A DNA stretch of 9,379 nucleotides from an uncultured Pseudomonadota bacterium (GCA_947303165.1 CAMYXE010000021.1:1-9379), one strand, 5' to 3'; shown: positions 1-5,219, counted from the first letter of the stretch. The notes: a model not told the origin generated them from the letters alone. Numbers and translations: made by a program.

Positions 1-21
1 CGGTAGTTACGAAACAAAAAT

Positions 22-53
22 AAAAAAATCCCCATAGCCATGGGGATTTTTTT
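22..53. terminator. Bidirectional Rho-independent terminator
   Basis: A perfect 14-bp inverted repeat (arms 22-35 and 40-53) with a 4-nt AGCC loop. The core is ATCCCCAT/ATGGGGAT, flanked by A7 on the left and T7 on the right, so a U-tract follows the hairpin in both directions. It probably ends a gene lying left of the window and insulates adk. It sits almost directly on the adk promoter, whose -10 box starts 5 bases after the right arm. Confidence 0.85.
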
Positions 54-54
54 G

Positions 55-63
55 TGGTATAAT
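55..63 (+). promoter_or_regulatory. Extended -10 promoter of adk
   Basis: TGG followed by a consensus TATAAT (58-63) makes an extended -10 element. No good -35 box is present at the expected distance, because that stretch is the loop and right arm of the terminator. Transcription would start near 70, giving a leader of about 18 nt that carries the AGAAAGGA ribosome binding site. Confidence 0.7.
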
Positions 64-87
64 TCGACCAAACAGAAAGGAAAAGAT

Positions 88-645
88 ATGAAACCAAAAA
101 TGATCATTTTAATGGGTGGCCAAGGCGTAGGCAAGGGCACGCATGCCCGTTCATTGGTTGCACGTGATGGATACGGTTATATCGAAACAGGCGCAATTTT
201 GCGCGGATTGCCGCCGGAATCAAAATTGGCAAAAATTATCGCGCGTGGTGAATTGGTCCCAGATGCTGATTTGTTTGAATTGATTGGTGGTGCCATAGAT
301 AAAACATCGGGCAATATTATTCTTGATGGCTTCCCTCGCACCCTGGGCCAGGCACAATGGATTGTGCAAAATTATGCTGATAAATATGACGTTCGGGTCA
401 TATACCTTAATGTCCCCAAAGAAATTATGTTGGCACGTATTCAAAAACGTATTCGTGAAGGTGGTGGACGTGCAGATGATGCAGATGATTCAATTGTTCG
501 GCGTCGGTTGGATAATTTCTTTAAAACAACCATGCCGGCCATAGAATGGTTGCGCACTGCAAACGGTGTAAAATTCTCGGATGTCAATGTTGATGACGAA
601 GATTTTAATGTGAATTTTGCACGTGTATCAGCCGCAATTGACTAA
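88..645 (+). CDS. adk: Adenylate kinase, short type
   Basis: Catalyses reversible phosphate transfer between ATP and AMP in the cytoplasm. The 185-residue product shows the family marks in order: P-loop GGQGVGKGT (10-18), a TG.ILR element of the AMP site (34-39), G-E-L-V-P-D (54-59), DGFPRT (80-85), the arginine-rich helix around 116-122 and the R-DD...RRRL block (128-141). The LID is the short form (REGGGR) without the zinc-finger-like insertion, which explains a length below the ~215 residues of E. coli Adk. An ATG at position 40 in the same frame lies in the terminator hairpin and upstream of the promoter; the start at 88 follows a good AGAAAGGA site. Two oddities: the usual TGD of the AMP site reads TGA (Thr-Gly-Ala), and the P-loop has GQ where PP or AP is usual. 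A related NMP kinase cannot be excluded. Confidence 0.88.
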   Translation: MKPKMIILMGGQGVGKGTHARSLVARDGYGYIETGAILRGLPPESKLAKIIARGELVPDADLFELIGGAIDKTSGNIILDGFPRTLGQAQWIVQNYADKYDVRVIYLNVPKEIMLARIQKRIREGGGRADDADDSIVRRRLDNFFKTTMPAIEWLRTANGVKFSDVNVDDEDFNVNFARVSAAID

Positions 646-1526
646 ATAATGCGACGGCGCACAATAATAAACAGTGCATATCCAACCAATAATGCCATAA
701 TCAACAGGAATATAATAACGCCTGTGTCTGTGTTTTCTGCAAATGGCAGGGCAACATTCATTCCATAATATCCCACAACCAATGTCGGCAACATCAATAT
801 AATGTTCCACATGGTAAGGCGGTTAATGTAAGTGTTGGAATCAATATTAATAACGCTTTCAAATGTTTCTTTGATAGATTTTAACATTTTGGTATAACTG
901 GTCACTACTTCGATACCCTGGGACAGTTCAATACGCGAATCTTCAACCAATTCGACACATTCGTCGGTTTTTGCAAATCCACGAACCTTTTCCAATTTAT
1001 CCAACACAGACAGGTTCCCCTTTAACCCCGTCATATACAATGTATAACTGTTTTCAACGTCCAATAATGCCAGCAGTTCTTTCTTTCTAATCTGTTGTTG
1101 CAGATTTTTCTTGGATTCCACAACGCGCTTATTTAATTCTTTTAAACAACGCAGGTAAGATTCAGCAATATAGTATATAATGTTTAATATAAATTCCTCG
1201 CGTGAAGTTTTTTCGGCACGTTTGATTTTATCAAGCAAATCACAACGTTTACGACAAACGGTAATAACACGATTTGTAGAATAAATAATGCTTAGTGGTT
1301 CGGTGTGCCATTGGGTATCTGTTTCACGGTTAACAATAGGAAAACGAACGATTATAACCTTGTAATCGTCTTCTACCTCAATACGTGGTTGTTCATCAGG
1401 GTCCAAGATGTCCGAGATGGTATCCTCGTCAATTTTGTATTCTTCCTGCAGTTTTTCAAAATCTTCGTGATCGGGGTTTCCAACATTTATCCAAGAAAAG
1501 GTCTTTAGTTTTTCGGTATCGAACAT
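642..1526 (-). CDS. corA: CorA-family divalent metal ion transporter
   Basis: Inner-membrane pentameric channel for Mg2+ and possibly Co2+ or Ni2+. The 294-residue protein has a soluble N-terminal alpha/beta domain (about 1-95, with the D-P-D-E-Q-P-R-I-E block near 42-50), a long charged helical stalk (about 100-230), then two C-terminal membrane helices (about 235-253 and 269-288). The family signature YYGMN lies at the end of the first helix (GMN about 255-257), and the tail ends in RRRII, placing it in the cytoplasm. The acidic loop after GMN (PFAENTDTG) fits the periplasmic entrance. The start is supported by an AAAGGGGA site 5-6 bases upstream. The stop codon (TAG) overlaps the TAA of adk by 4 bp, tail to tail, with no terminator between. 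Transported ion is inferred from family only; ZntB-like members lack a strict GMN, so a CorA-type role is favoured. Confidence 0.9.
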   Translation of the reverse strand: MFDTEKLKTFSWINVGNPDHEDFEKLQEEYKIDEDTISDILDPDEQPRIEVEDDYKVIIVRFPIVNRETDTQWHTEPLSIIYSTNRVITVCRKRCDLLDKIKRAEKTSREEFILNIIYYIAESYLRCLKELNKRVVESKKNLQQQIRKKELLALLDVENSYTLYMTGLKGNLSVLDKLEKVRGFAKTDECVELVEDSRIELSQGIEVVTSYTKMLKSIKETFESVINIDSNTYINRLTMWNIILMLPTLVVGYYGMNVALPFAENTDTGVIIFLLIMALLVGYALFIIVRRRII

Positions 1527-1555
1527 TGCGGTCCCCTTTGTTTAATTGACCACAC

Positions 1556-1584
1556 ATTTTATAGTTAAAAGAGAAAAAAATCAA
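1556..1584 (-). promoter_or_regulatory. Promoter of the corA-type gene
   Basis: On the minus strand, TTGATT (1584-1579) and TAAAAT (1561-1556) are separated by 17 bp. The predicted start near 1549 gives a leader of about 23 nt containing the AAAGGGGA site. It overlaps head-on the candidate promoter for the small plus-strand gene at 1622. Confidence 0.5.
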
Positions 1585-1585
1585 A

Positions 1586-1614
1586 TTAAAAACACAGATA
1601 ATTTTTAATAAAAT
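1586..1614 (+). promoter_or_regulatory. Candidate promoter giving a leaderless mRNA
   Basis: TTAAAA (1586-1591) and TAAAAT (1609-1614) are separated by 17 bp. The -10 box ends exactly 7 nt before the ATG at 1622, so transcription should begin at or next to the start codon. No Shine-Dalgarno sequence lies before that ATG, consistent with leaderless translation. In such AT-rich DNA the boxes could arise by chance. Confidence 0.4.
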
Positions 1615-1621
1615 ACACAAC

Positions 1622-1762
1622 ATGACAAAGAAACGATACACTGCACCATCGGCATATAAAATATCAACTTACCTGGTTCGGGTGGTTGGCCTGGTATTGG
1701 CGCTAATATTTACATGGTGGGCAATCAAGTCTATGGGGTCGCTTATCTCGCTGATATTTTAG
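1622..1762 (+). CDS. Small membrane protein, unknown function (46 aa)
   Basis: Function not recognised. The product has a basic N-terminus (MTKKRY) and one long hydrophobic stretch from about residue 17 to 46, interrupted by single Arg, Lys and Ser residues and containing a WW pair, so it should be a single-pass inner-membrane protein with its N-terminus in the cytoplasm. Codon choice resembles the neighbouring genes. There is no ribosome binding site, but a -10-like box lies 7 nt upstream, which would make the mRNA leaderless. It lies between the divergent corA promoter and the promoter of the first exported protein. It could still be a chance reading frame. Confidence 0.5.
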   Translation: MTKKRYTAPSAYKISTYLVRVVGLVLALIFTWWAIKSMGSLISLIF

Positions 1763-1776
1763 TTTTTACAAATATA

Positions 1777-1838
1777 ATTAAAAAAATTATAAATCTAGTA
1801 TTTTGGTCTTGCGTTTTATACGGAAAAATTTGTAAGAT
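1777..1838 (+). repeat. Duplicated promoter region, copy 1
   Basis: This 62-bp stretch aligns without gaps to 2440-2501, with 46 identical bases by my own count. The strongest block is 12 identical bases, CTTGCGTTTTAT. Conserved parts are an A-tract (1780-1786), the -35 box and the AT-rich spacer. Each copy lies upstream of one of the two exported paralogs, so cassette duplication with its promoter is the simplest explanation. Confidence 0.6.
1809..1838 (+). promoter_or_regulatory. Promoter of the first exported paralog
   Basis: TTGCGT (1809-1814) and TAAGAT (1833-1838) with an 18-bp spacer. An A-tract about 25 bases upstream could act as an UP element. The same box and spacing recur at 2472-2501. 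Transcription would start near 1845, leaving a leader of about 108 nt. Confidence 0.55.
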
Positions 1839-1844
1839 TGATAT

Positions 1845-1952
1845 GAACCAGGAGTAATCTTGGCGTGAAGACATGGTAAAACCCTTGCTATCCGCCGGTT
1901 TTATGGGGATTTCGGTTTTGCCAATGTAATAAAACCAAGGGGGGTAAACACC
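1845..1952 (+). promoter_or_regulatory. Structured 5' leader with competing hairpins
   Basis: The segment GGTTTTAT (1897-1904) can pair with TAAAACC upstream (1877-1883) or with ATAAAACC downstream (1929-1936), but not both. The downstream partner abuts the ribosome binding site (AAGGGGGG, 1937-1944). CCCTTG (1882-1887) is complementary to CAAGGG at that site (1936-1941). The leader also holds an 18-codon reading frame, 1873-1929 (MVKPLLSAGFMGISVLPM), which resembles a signal peptide and has no well-spaced ribosome binding site. This could be a translational switch or the fossil start of an older gene copy; neither is shown. Confidence 0.3.
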
Positions 1953-2345
1953 ATGAAAATGAATTTGTTTATCGCAGGAATTTGCGGGTTGGTGTTTGCA
2001 ATTGGCCCCGTTTATGCTACCGAGGAAGGACAACAGGTTGCCGATGTTAAGGTGACCTCTAAAACTTATGTCCGAAACCAGGTGGACGCAAAGCAAAATA
2101 AAATCGGTGCCGGAACAAATGGTTCGGTTGTGACCTATACCGGCAACGAAGGTGTCGTCGGCGAAAAGGCCGTATATAACGAATCTGCGTCATATAATTC
2201 GGGCGCACTGGTCGAAGCAGGCCAGGTAAATTCCGCCATACAGAATGGTATTAATAACCATTTGGAATGTGCAGAAACACGTGATGGGACATGTGTATTG
2301 TGGCGCATAAAAACCTTAAGTGGAACACACTTTAATCATGGTTAA
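1953..2345 (+). CDS. Exported protein, short tail-fibre-like paralog (130 aa)
   Basis: A small secreted protein of unknown function. Residues 1-22 form a Sec signal peptide with likely cleavage after VYA. Next come a heptad-like stretch with TSK-YV--QV--KQ (35-48), a TGNEGVVGEKAVY block (63-75), a small-residue helix (A-A-I-Q-N-like, about 86-101) and a Cys pair (C106, C114). All these blocks recur in the same order in the protein at 2747, so the two are paralogs. This one ends about 16 residues after the second Cys, where the paralog continues into a ~140-residue C-terminal domain. It may be a truncated copy or a natural short form. The start has a strong AAGGGGGG site 8 bases upstream. TSK-YVD-QV-TKQ motifs are common in phage tail fibres and trimeric adhesins, so an extracellular or surface role is inferred. 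Confidence 0.75.
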   Translation: MKMNLFIAGICGLVFAIGPVYATEEGQQVADVKVTSKTYVRNQVDAKQNKIGAGTNGSVVTYTGNEGVVGEKAVYNESASYNSGALVEAGQVNSAIQNGINNHLECAETRDGTCVLWRIKTLSGTHFNHG

Positions 2346-2439
2346 TCTTATGATGTAATCTGTGGCGAACACGGATTTAAAATATTCCCTGTTTTATTTA
2401 TATGTTATCCGCTGGGGTATCAGTTACTTGGATATTTTT

Positions 2440-2501
2440 ATTAAAAAATTTGCTTATTTATTATTTCTGCCTTGCGTTTTATGTGAAAAAAATTGTATTA
2501 T
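2440..2501 (+). repeat. Duplicated promoter region, copy 2
   Basis: Partner of 1777-1838, with 46 of 62 bases identical without gaps by my count. It keeps the A-tract, the CTTGCGTTTTAT block and the 18-bp spacing. Confidence 0.6.
2472..2501 (+). promoter_or_regulatory. Distal promoter of the second exported paralog
   Basis: TTGCGT (2472-2477) and TATTAT (2496-2501) with an 18-bp spacer, the same -35 box and spacing as in the first paralog's promoter. The -10 box is closer to consensus than that of copy 1. It lies about 245 bp before the start codon. Confidence 0.5.
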
Positions 2502-2575
2502 CACAACGAGCCCAGTAAAATACGGACTCGGGGCTGTAGCAAGCCTGTCTTATCCGGTGTAAATGCATCGTTAAT

Positions 2576-2722
2576 TCAATTTATCGTTGTTTTTGCACCG
2601 TTATATTCCCCGATATTTGTCGGGGTGCCGGTGGTGATATAATACGGCATTGCCGAAAAGCCATTGGAATCAATGATAAGATGATTGCTAACACCCCGAC
2701 CGTCAATTCTGTTTGGCGGTTG
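2576..2722 (-). pseudogene. Possible 3' remnant of a minus-strand gene
   Basis: Reading the minus strand from 2722 down to a TGA at 2578-2576 gives a 48-codon open frame with no start codon near its beginning (the first ATG lies at 2650) and a stop just upstream. The translation has balanced, gene-like composition, for example PYYITTGTPTNIGEYNG, with Gly, Thr, Asn and Tyr as in a surface or tail-fibre protein. It may be the C-terminal end of a decayed gene. No family was recognised. Chance is a real alternative, since the frame is short and overlaps promoter-like signals on the other strand. Confidence 0.25.
2635..2643 (+). promoter_or_regulatory. Proximal extended -10 element
   Basis: TGA followed by TATAAT (2638-2643), identical to the element before the gene at 5255. 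A poor -35 candidate, TTTGTC (2616-2621), lies 16 bp upstream. Transcription would start near 2650 and reach the second paralog with a leader of about 97 nt. Confidence 0.4.
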
Positions 2723-2746
2723 TTTTTATGTCATATGGGGAAAGGT

Positions 2747-3532
2747 ATGAAGAAAATCTTTGTTGCAATCTGTATTATATTTTCATGTGTTGTTCATGCT
2801 GATACGACACTTACATCAAAAAATTATGTTGATGACCAGGTTGCAACAAAACAGGACATTGTTCCCGCAAAAGATATAAATACCGTTTTAACACATACTG
2901 GTGAATCGGGTAGCATCGGTGAAAAAGGAATTTATGATTCAACCGGAACATATGCCGGTCATTCAACCGAATTGGTAACCGCGGGTGTTGCGGACGCCGC
3001 AATACAAAATGCGATAGATACGGAATTTGTATGTGTAGAATGGCATGAAAACGACGAACACACAGACGCGAATTGTTTGGGTTGGCAAATTCAAAATGTA
3101 TTCCATAAAAGCAAAAATTTGTTTAATAAAGACGACCCCAATATGAGAAATTGTTGGTTTTCCTATGGAACGAATTTCATCGGTAAAAATTTTTTTACAG
3201 CAAGCTGTACAGATCCAGGAAGGTCTTGGTACACCAGTGCACCAATTCCGGTTGTCCCAAATGAAACATATACAGTATCAAATCATACAAAATCTCCAAA
3301 TTCAGGATCAAATCCTTCTTTTTTATACTTGGATGAAAATTTTATAATATTGGATGGTTTTAAAAATGCCAGCCACACGCGACGAACTTTCACAATACCA
3401 GATAATCCAGATATAAAGTATGTGGTAATTCCATTATATGGTGGTCAATTGGATTTTGCGCAATTTGAACTGGGTTCAACCGCGACGGCATATCAACCAT
3501 ACGGCAATACGTATATTCCAGAAAATCAATAA
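2747..3532 (+). CDS. Exported protein with phage tail-like C-terminal domain
   Basis: A 261-residue secreted protein. Residues 1-18 are a Sec signal peptide (MKKIF..., likely cleavage after VHA). Residues 22-37 carry LTSKNYVDDQVATKQD, a motif style known from phage tail fibres, followed by TGESGSIGEKGIYD (51-64) and AAIQNAI (84-90), all shared with the paralog at 1953. A Cys pair (C96, C110) closes this part. From residue 123 a second domain begins with KNLFN and includes PVVPNETYTVS (168-178), FLYLDENFIILDGF (192-205), TFTIPDNPDIKYVV (214-227) and ends with FELGSTATAYQPYG (240-253). That order (KNL, pg-TYT-S, aromatic-D-N, P...yvr, LE-GS-ATpYepY) is typical of carbohydrate-binding-like domains in phage tail and receptor-binding proteins. 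Start at 2747 chosen for the GGGGAAAGG site and signal peptide; the in-frame ATG at 2681 would add 22 residues with no clear site. Surface binding is inferred. Confidence 0.85.
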   Translation: MKKIFVAICIIFSCVVHADTTLTSKNYVDDQVATKQDIVPAKDINTVLTHTGESGSIGEKGIYDSTGTYAGHSTELVTAGVADAAIQNAIDTEFVCVEWHENDEHTDANCLGWQIQNVFHKSKNLFNKDDPNMRNCWFSYGTNFIGKNFFTASCTDPGRSWYTSAPIPVVPNETYTVSNHTKSPNSGSNPSFLYLDENFIILDGFKNASHTRRTFTIPDNPDIKYVVIPLYGGQLDFAQFELGSTATAYQPYGNTYIPENQ

Positions 3533-3543
3533 TGTAAATTTAT

Positions 3544-4260
3544 TTAAAAACCAATATCTGTGAAATCGTCATGACCGGCATTCGGCACAACAATAATTTC
3601 CCCAGTTTTACCAATGGCTCGTCGCGAAAGTTCGTTTGGAACAACCTTGTCATCTTCGCCAATATAATGTTTCGCCGGAACATTTGGCATTTTTCTAAGG
3701 TTTAATGATTTTGTTAATGGTGCATCGCCAAAATAGTTTGTCCATGCCGCATGATCAAGGACCCCGGCAACGGTAACCCATTGTTTTATAGGCACATTCG
3801 GATACTTTTCGATTACAAGCCCCGAAACCATCGCACCACCGGAATACCCAATCAAGACAATCTTGCGCCGTCCCGCGACTTTTTTAATCGCCGTTGCCAT
3901 AGAATCAATAATTTTTGCGGAAAAACGTCCGTCTGTCCAATCGGTATCGCTGCATGCCGATGACATTATAAATTGGCATGGACGCGCCATATATACCACG
4001 TTTGCCGATTTGTCCCGCATGGCTAAATCGCGCATCATTGTTCCGCGCGGGGTTGGGTCAGATGCCGGCCGGCCATAGGCATCAAATGCGCGACCGTCGC
4101 CTTCGATATAAATATGAATATCAGATTTCGGCTTGGTTATTTTCTGATAGGTTGCGATTTCATAATCATTTGATTTTACCGGGACAAATTTAAAATCTGC
4201 GGTCGGCTTCCATGCCGTTGCACATCCATACAATGCAAAAAATAACAATACCTTGCGCAT
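3544..4260 (-). CDS. Alpha/beta hydrolase, putative lipoprotein
   Basis: A 238-residue serine hydrolase of unknown substrate, probably exported. The N-terminus (MRKVLLFFALYGC) looks like a lipoprotein signal with the lipid-modified Cys at 13, although Tyr at -2 of the lipobox is unusual. The catalytic triad is visible: nucleophile Ser140 in GYSGG (138-142), acid Asp203 or Asp204 in GEDDKVVP (201-208) and His230 in NAGHDDF. A YIEGDG motif (51-56) fits the oxyanion-hole region. Cys95 and Cys103 could form a disulfide. The gene is convergent with the exported paralog at 2747 (11 bp between stops, no terminator) and divergent from the gene at 4365. No ribosome binding site precedes the ATG, while a good promoter puts the transcription start at or next to it, so it is probably translated leaderless. 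Esterase, lipase or peptidase activity cannot be told apart from sequence. Confidence 0.85.
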   Translation of the reverse strand: MRKVLLFFALYGCATAWKPTADFKFVPVKSNDYEIATYQKITKPKSDIHIYIEGDGRAFDAYGRPASDPTPRGTMMRDLAMRDKSANVVYMARPCQFIMSSACSDTDWTDGRFSAKIIDSMATAIKKVAGRRKIVLIGYSGGAMVSGLVIEKYPNVPIKQWVTVAGVLDHAAWTNYFGDAPLTKSLNLRKMPNVPAKHYIGEDDKVVPNELSRRAIGKTGEIIVVPNAGHDDFTDIGF

Positions 4261-4267
4261 GGTTTAT

Positions 4268-4296
4268 ATATTACAACAAAATATGAAAAACGTCAA
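4268..4296 (-). promoter_or_regulatory. Promoter of the hydrolase gene, leaderless type
   Basis: On the minus strand, TTGACG (4296-4291) and TAATAT (4273-4268) with a 17-bp spacer. The -10 box ends 7 nt before the ATG (A at 4260), so the mRNA should start at or within a base of the start codon. Its -35 box is 12 bp from the -35 box of the divergent promoter. Confidence 0.65.
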
Positions 4297-4308
4297 AAAA
4301 TAAAATGC

Positions 4309-4336
4309 TTGACAAAAGTTTATTTTAGGCTATATT
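4309..4336 (+). promoter_or_regulatory. Promoter of the Trp-rich membrane protein gene
   Basis: TTGACA (4309-4314) and TATATT (4331-4336) with a 16-bp spacer. Transcription would start near 4343, after the ATG at 4338, so that ATG cannot be the start from this promoter. The ATG at 4365, with AAAAAGGG six bases upstream, fits. The surrounding sequence closely resembles 9105-9144. Confidence 0.65.
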
Positions 4337-4364
4337 TATGACAAATAAACAAAAAGGGTCAAAT

Positions 4365-5147
4365 ATGTTTGCAAAATTAAAAATGAAATTGGCGGCAAAA
4401 CGTATGCAGCGCAAGAAAGATTATGCCGCATCAGATAAACGTATTCGCAAAGAAAACACATTAAAACGTGTTATCTTGTGGCCATTCCGTATGATTGGAC
4501 GTTTAATCCGTTGGATTTGGGACACAATATGCGCAGTTTGTTCTTGGATTTGGGGTGGCGTTGTTTGGTTGGTGCGCCGTATTTGGAAATGGCTGTGCAG
4601 CATCAATTTAGTTGGCCTTTTAAATTTGGCTTTATTGATTGCTATTATTGTATTGTGTTCTATGTTAATTCTTGATTTGTTTAATTGTTATCGCAGACCT
4701 GTTGTTGTTATGGGGCCTGCAAAGAGTGTCCCGATTGAATTTACTAAAAATACCAAAACAAAAAATATTCCGTTACCAATGCCGCGTAATACCAAAAAAG
4801 GTGAATTGCCAATCGCAAATGTTGTGCCAACCAAGCCATCAGATGATCCAACTTTGCGTGAACATGGTGATGGTAAAATCTATGGCGACATCATAATAGA
4901 ATCACGTGCCGAGGCAATCGTCCTTAAAAACGGTGCACATATCAGTGGCAGTTTGTATTTGCAACATATGCGTAAATATGTTTTACCATGCAATGTCACT
5001 ATTGAAGGTAATTTATTCCTGCGCGATGTGAATATGGTGCAATTTTGTGGGCCTTTTAATGTCAAAGGTAATATTTATGTAAGTCCACGTTCATCATTTG
5101 GTCCTATTCCACGTGAATCACACCTGGGGGGACAGATAATTTTATAA
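4365..5147 (+). CDS. Trp-rich membrane protein with C-terminal solenoid repeats
   Basis: Family not recognised. The 260-residue product has four parts. Residues 1-38 are very basic. Residues 39-78 are rich in Trp (eight: W39, W50, W52, W61, W63, W68, W74, W76), mixed with Arg and hydrophobics, likely one or two interfacial or membrane segments. About 80-107 is a clear transmembrane helix. A Pro, Lys and Thr-rich linker (about 110-165) leads to four repeats with the pattern I/V-x-G-x-I/L-aromatic-or-I-L/V, whose glycines fall at 174, 195, 215 and 235, a period of 20-21 residues. Such spacing suggests a beta-solenoid, as in bactofilins or right-handed beta-helices. Cys209 and Cys228 lie in the repeat region. 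An upstream in-frame ATG (4338) is excluded by promoter position. The gene ends in its own terminator. A role in envelope structure or polymer assembly is inference only. Confidence 0.8.
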   Translation: MFAKLKMKLAAKRMQRKKDYAASDKRIRKENTLKRVILWPFRMIGRLIRWIWDTICAVCSWIWGGVVWLVRRIWKWLCSINLVGLLNLALLIAIIVLCSMLILDLFNCYRRPVVVMGPAKSVPIEFTKNTKTKNIPLPMPRNTKKGELPIANVVPTKPSDDPTLREHGDGKIYGDIIIESRAEAIVLKNGAHISGSLYLQHMRKYVLPCNVTIEGNLFLRDVNMVQFCGPFNVKGNIYVSPRSSFGPIPRESHLGGQIIL

Positions 5148-5167
5148 TGGTAAATTGGGTTATGGTG

Positions 5168-5195
5168 AAATGACCGCTTGCATGCGGTCATTTTT
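5168..5195 (+). terminator. Rho-independent terminator after the Trp-rich gene
   Basis: Stem AAATGACCGC (5168-5177) and GCGGTCATTT (5184-5193) with a TTGCAT loop, then continuing T residues. It starts 21 bp after the stop codon at 5147. Confidence 0.85.
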
Positions 5196-5219
5196 CTTGT
5201 TTCAAAACATTCAAAAATA

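Larger units (their letters stand above)
2346..2746. other. 401-bp intergenic region with promoters and gene remnants
   Basis: No intact gene is supported here. From left to right it holds a weak hairpin (TATCC 2406-2410, GGATA 2430-2434) followed by TTTTTATT, possibly the terminator of the first paralog. Next come the second copy of the duplicated promoter (2440-2501), a hairpin formed by CGGTGTAAA (2555-2563) and TTTGCACCG (2592-2600), a CCCCGA/TCGGGG hairpin (2609-2624 region), an extended -10 element (2635-2643) and an antisense coding-like scrap (2576-2722). If transcription starts at the duplicated promoter, the second paralog has a leader of about 240 nt; from the nearer promoter, about 97 nt. 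Confidence 0.5.

Noticed and set aside
40..87. An in-frame N-terminal extension of adk from ATG 40
   Set aside because: It runs through the terminator hairpin and promoter; the ATG at 88 has the ribosome binding site and the usual distance to the P-loop.
1743..2096. A 117-codon minus-strand frame opposite the first exported protein
   Set aside because: It is antisense to a gene with a signal peptide and a paralog, and its sequence shows no domain or ribosome binding site.
2362..2562. A 66-codon plus-strand frame between the two paralogs
   Set aside because: It crosses the duplicated promoter, its translation is low-complexity and hydrophobic by AT bias, and no ribosome binding site is present.
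2609..2624. The CCCCGA/TCGGGG hairpin as a terminator
   Set aside because: No T-run follows on either strand, so it is at most a structural element in the leader.
3533..3543. A terminator between the second paralog and the hydrolase
   Set aside because: Only 11 bp separate the stops and no inverted repeat followed by T residues is present nearby.
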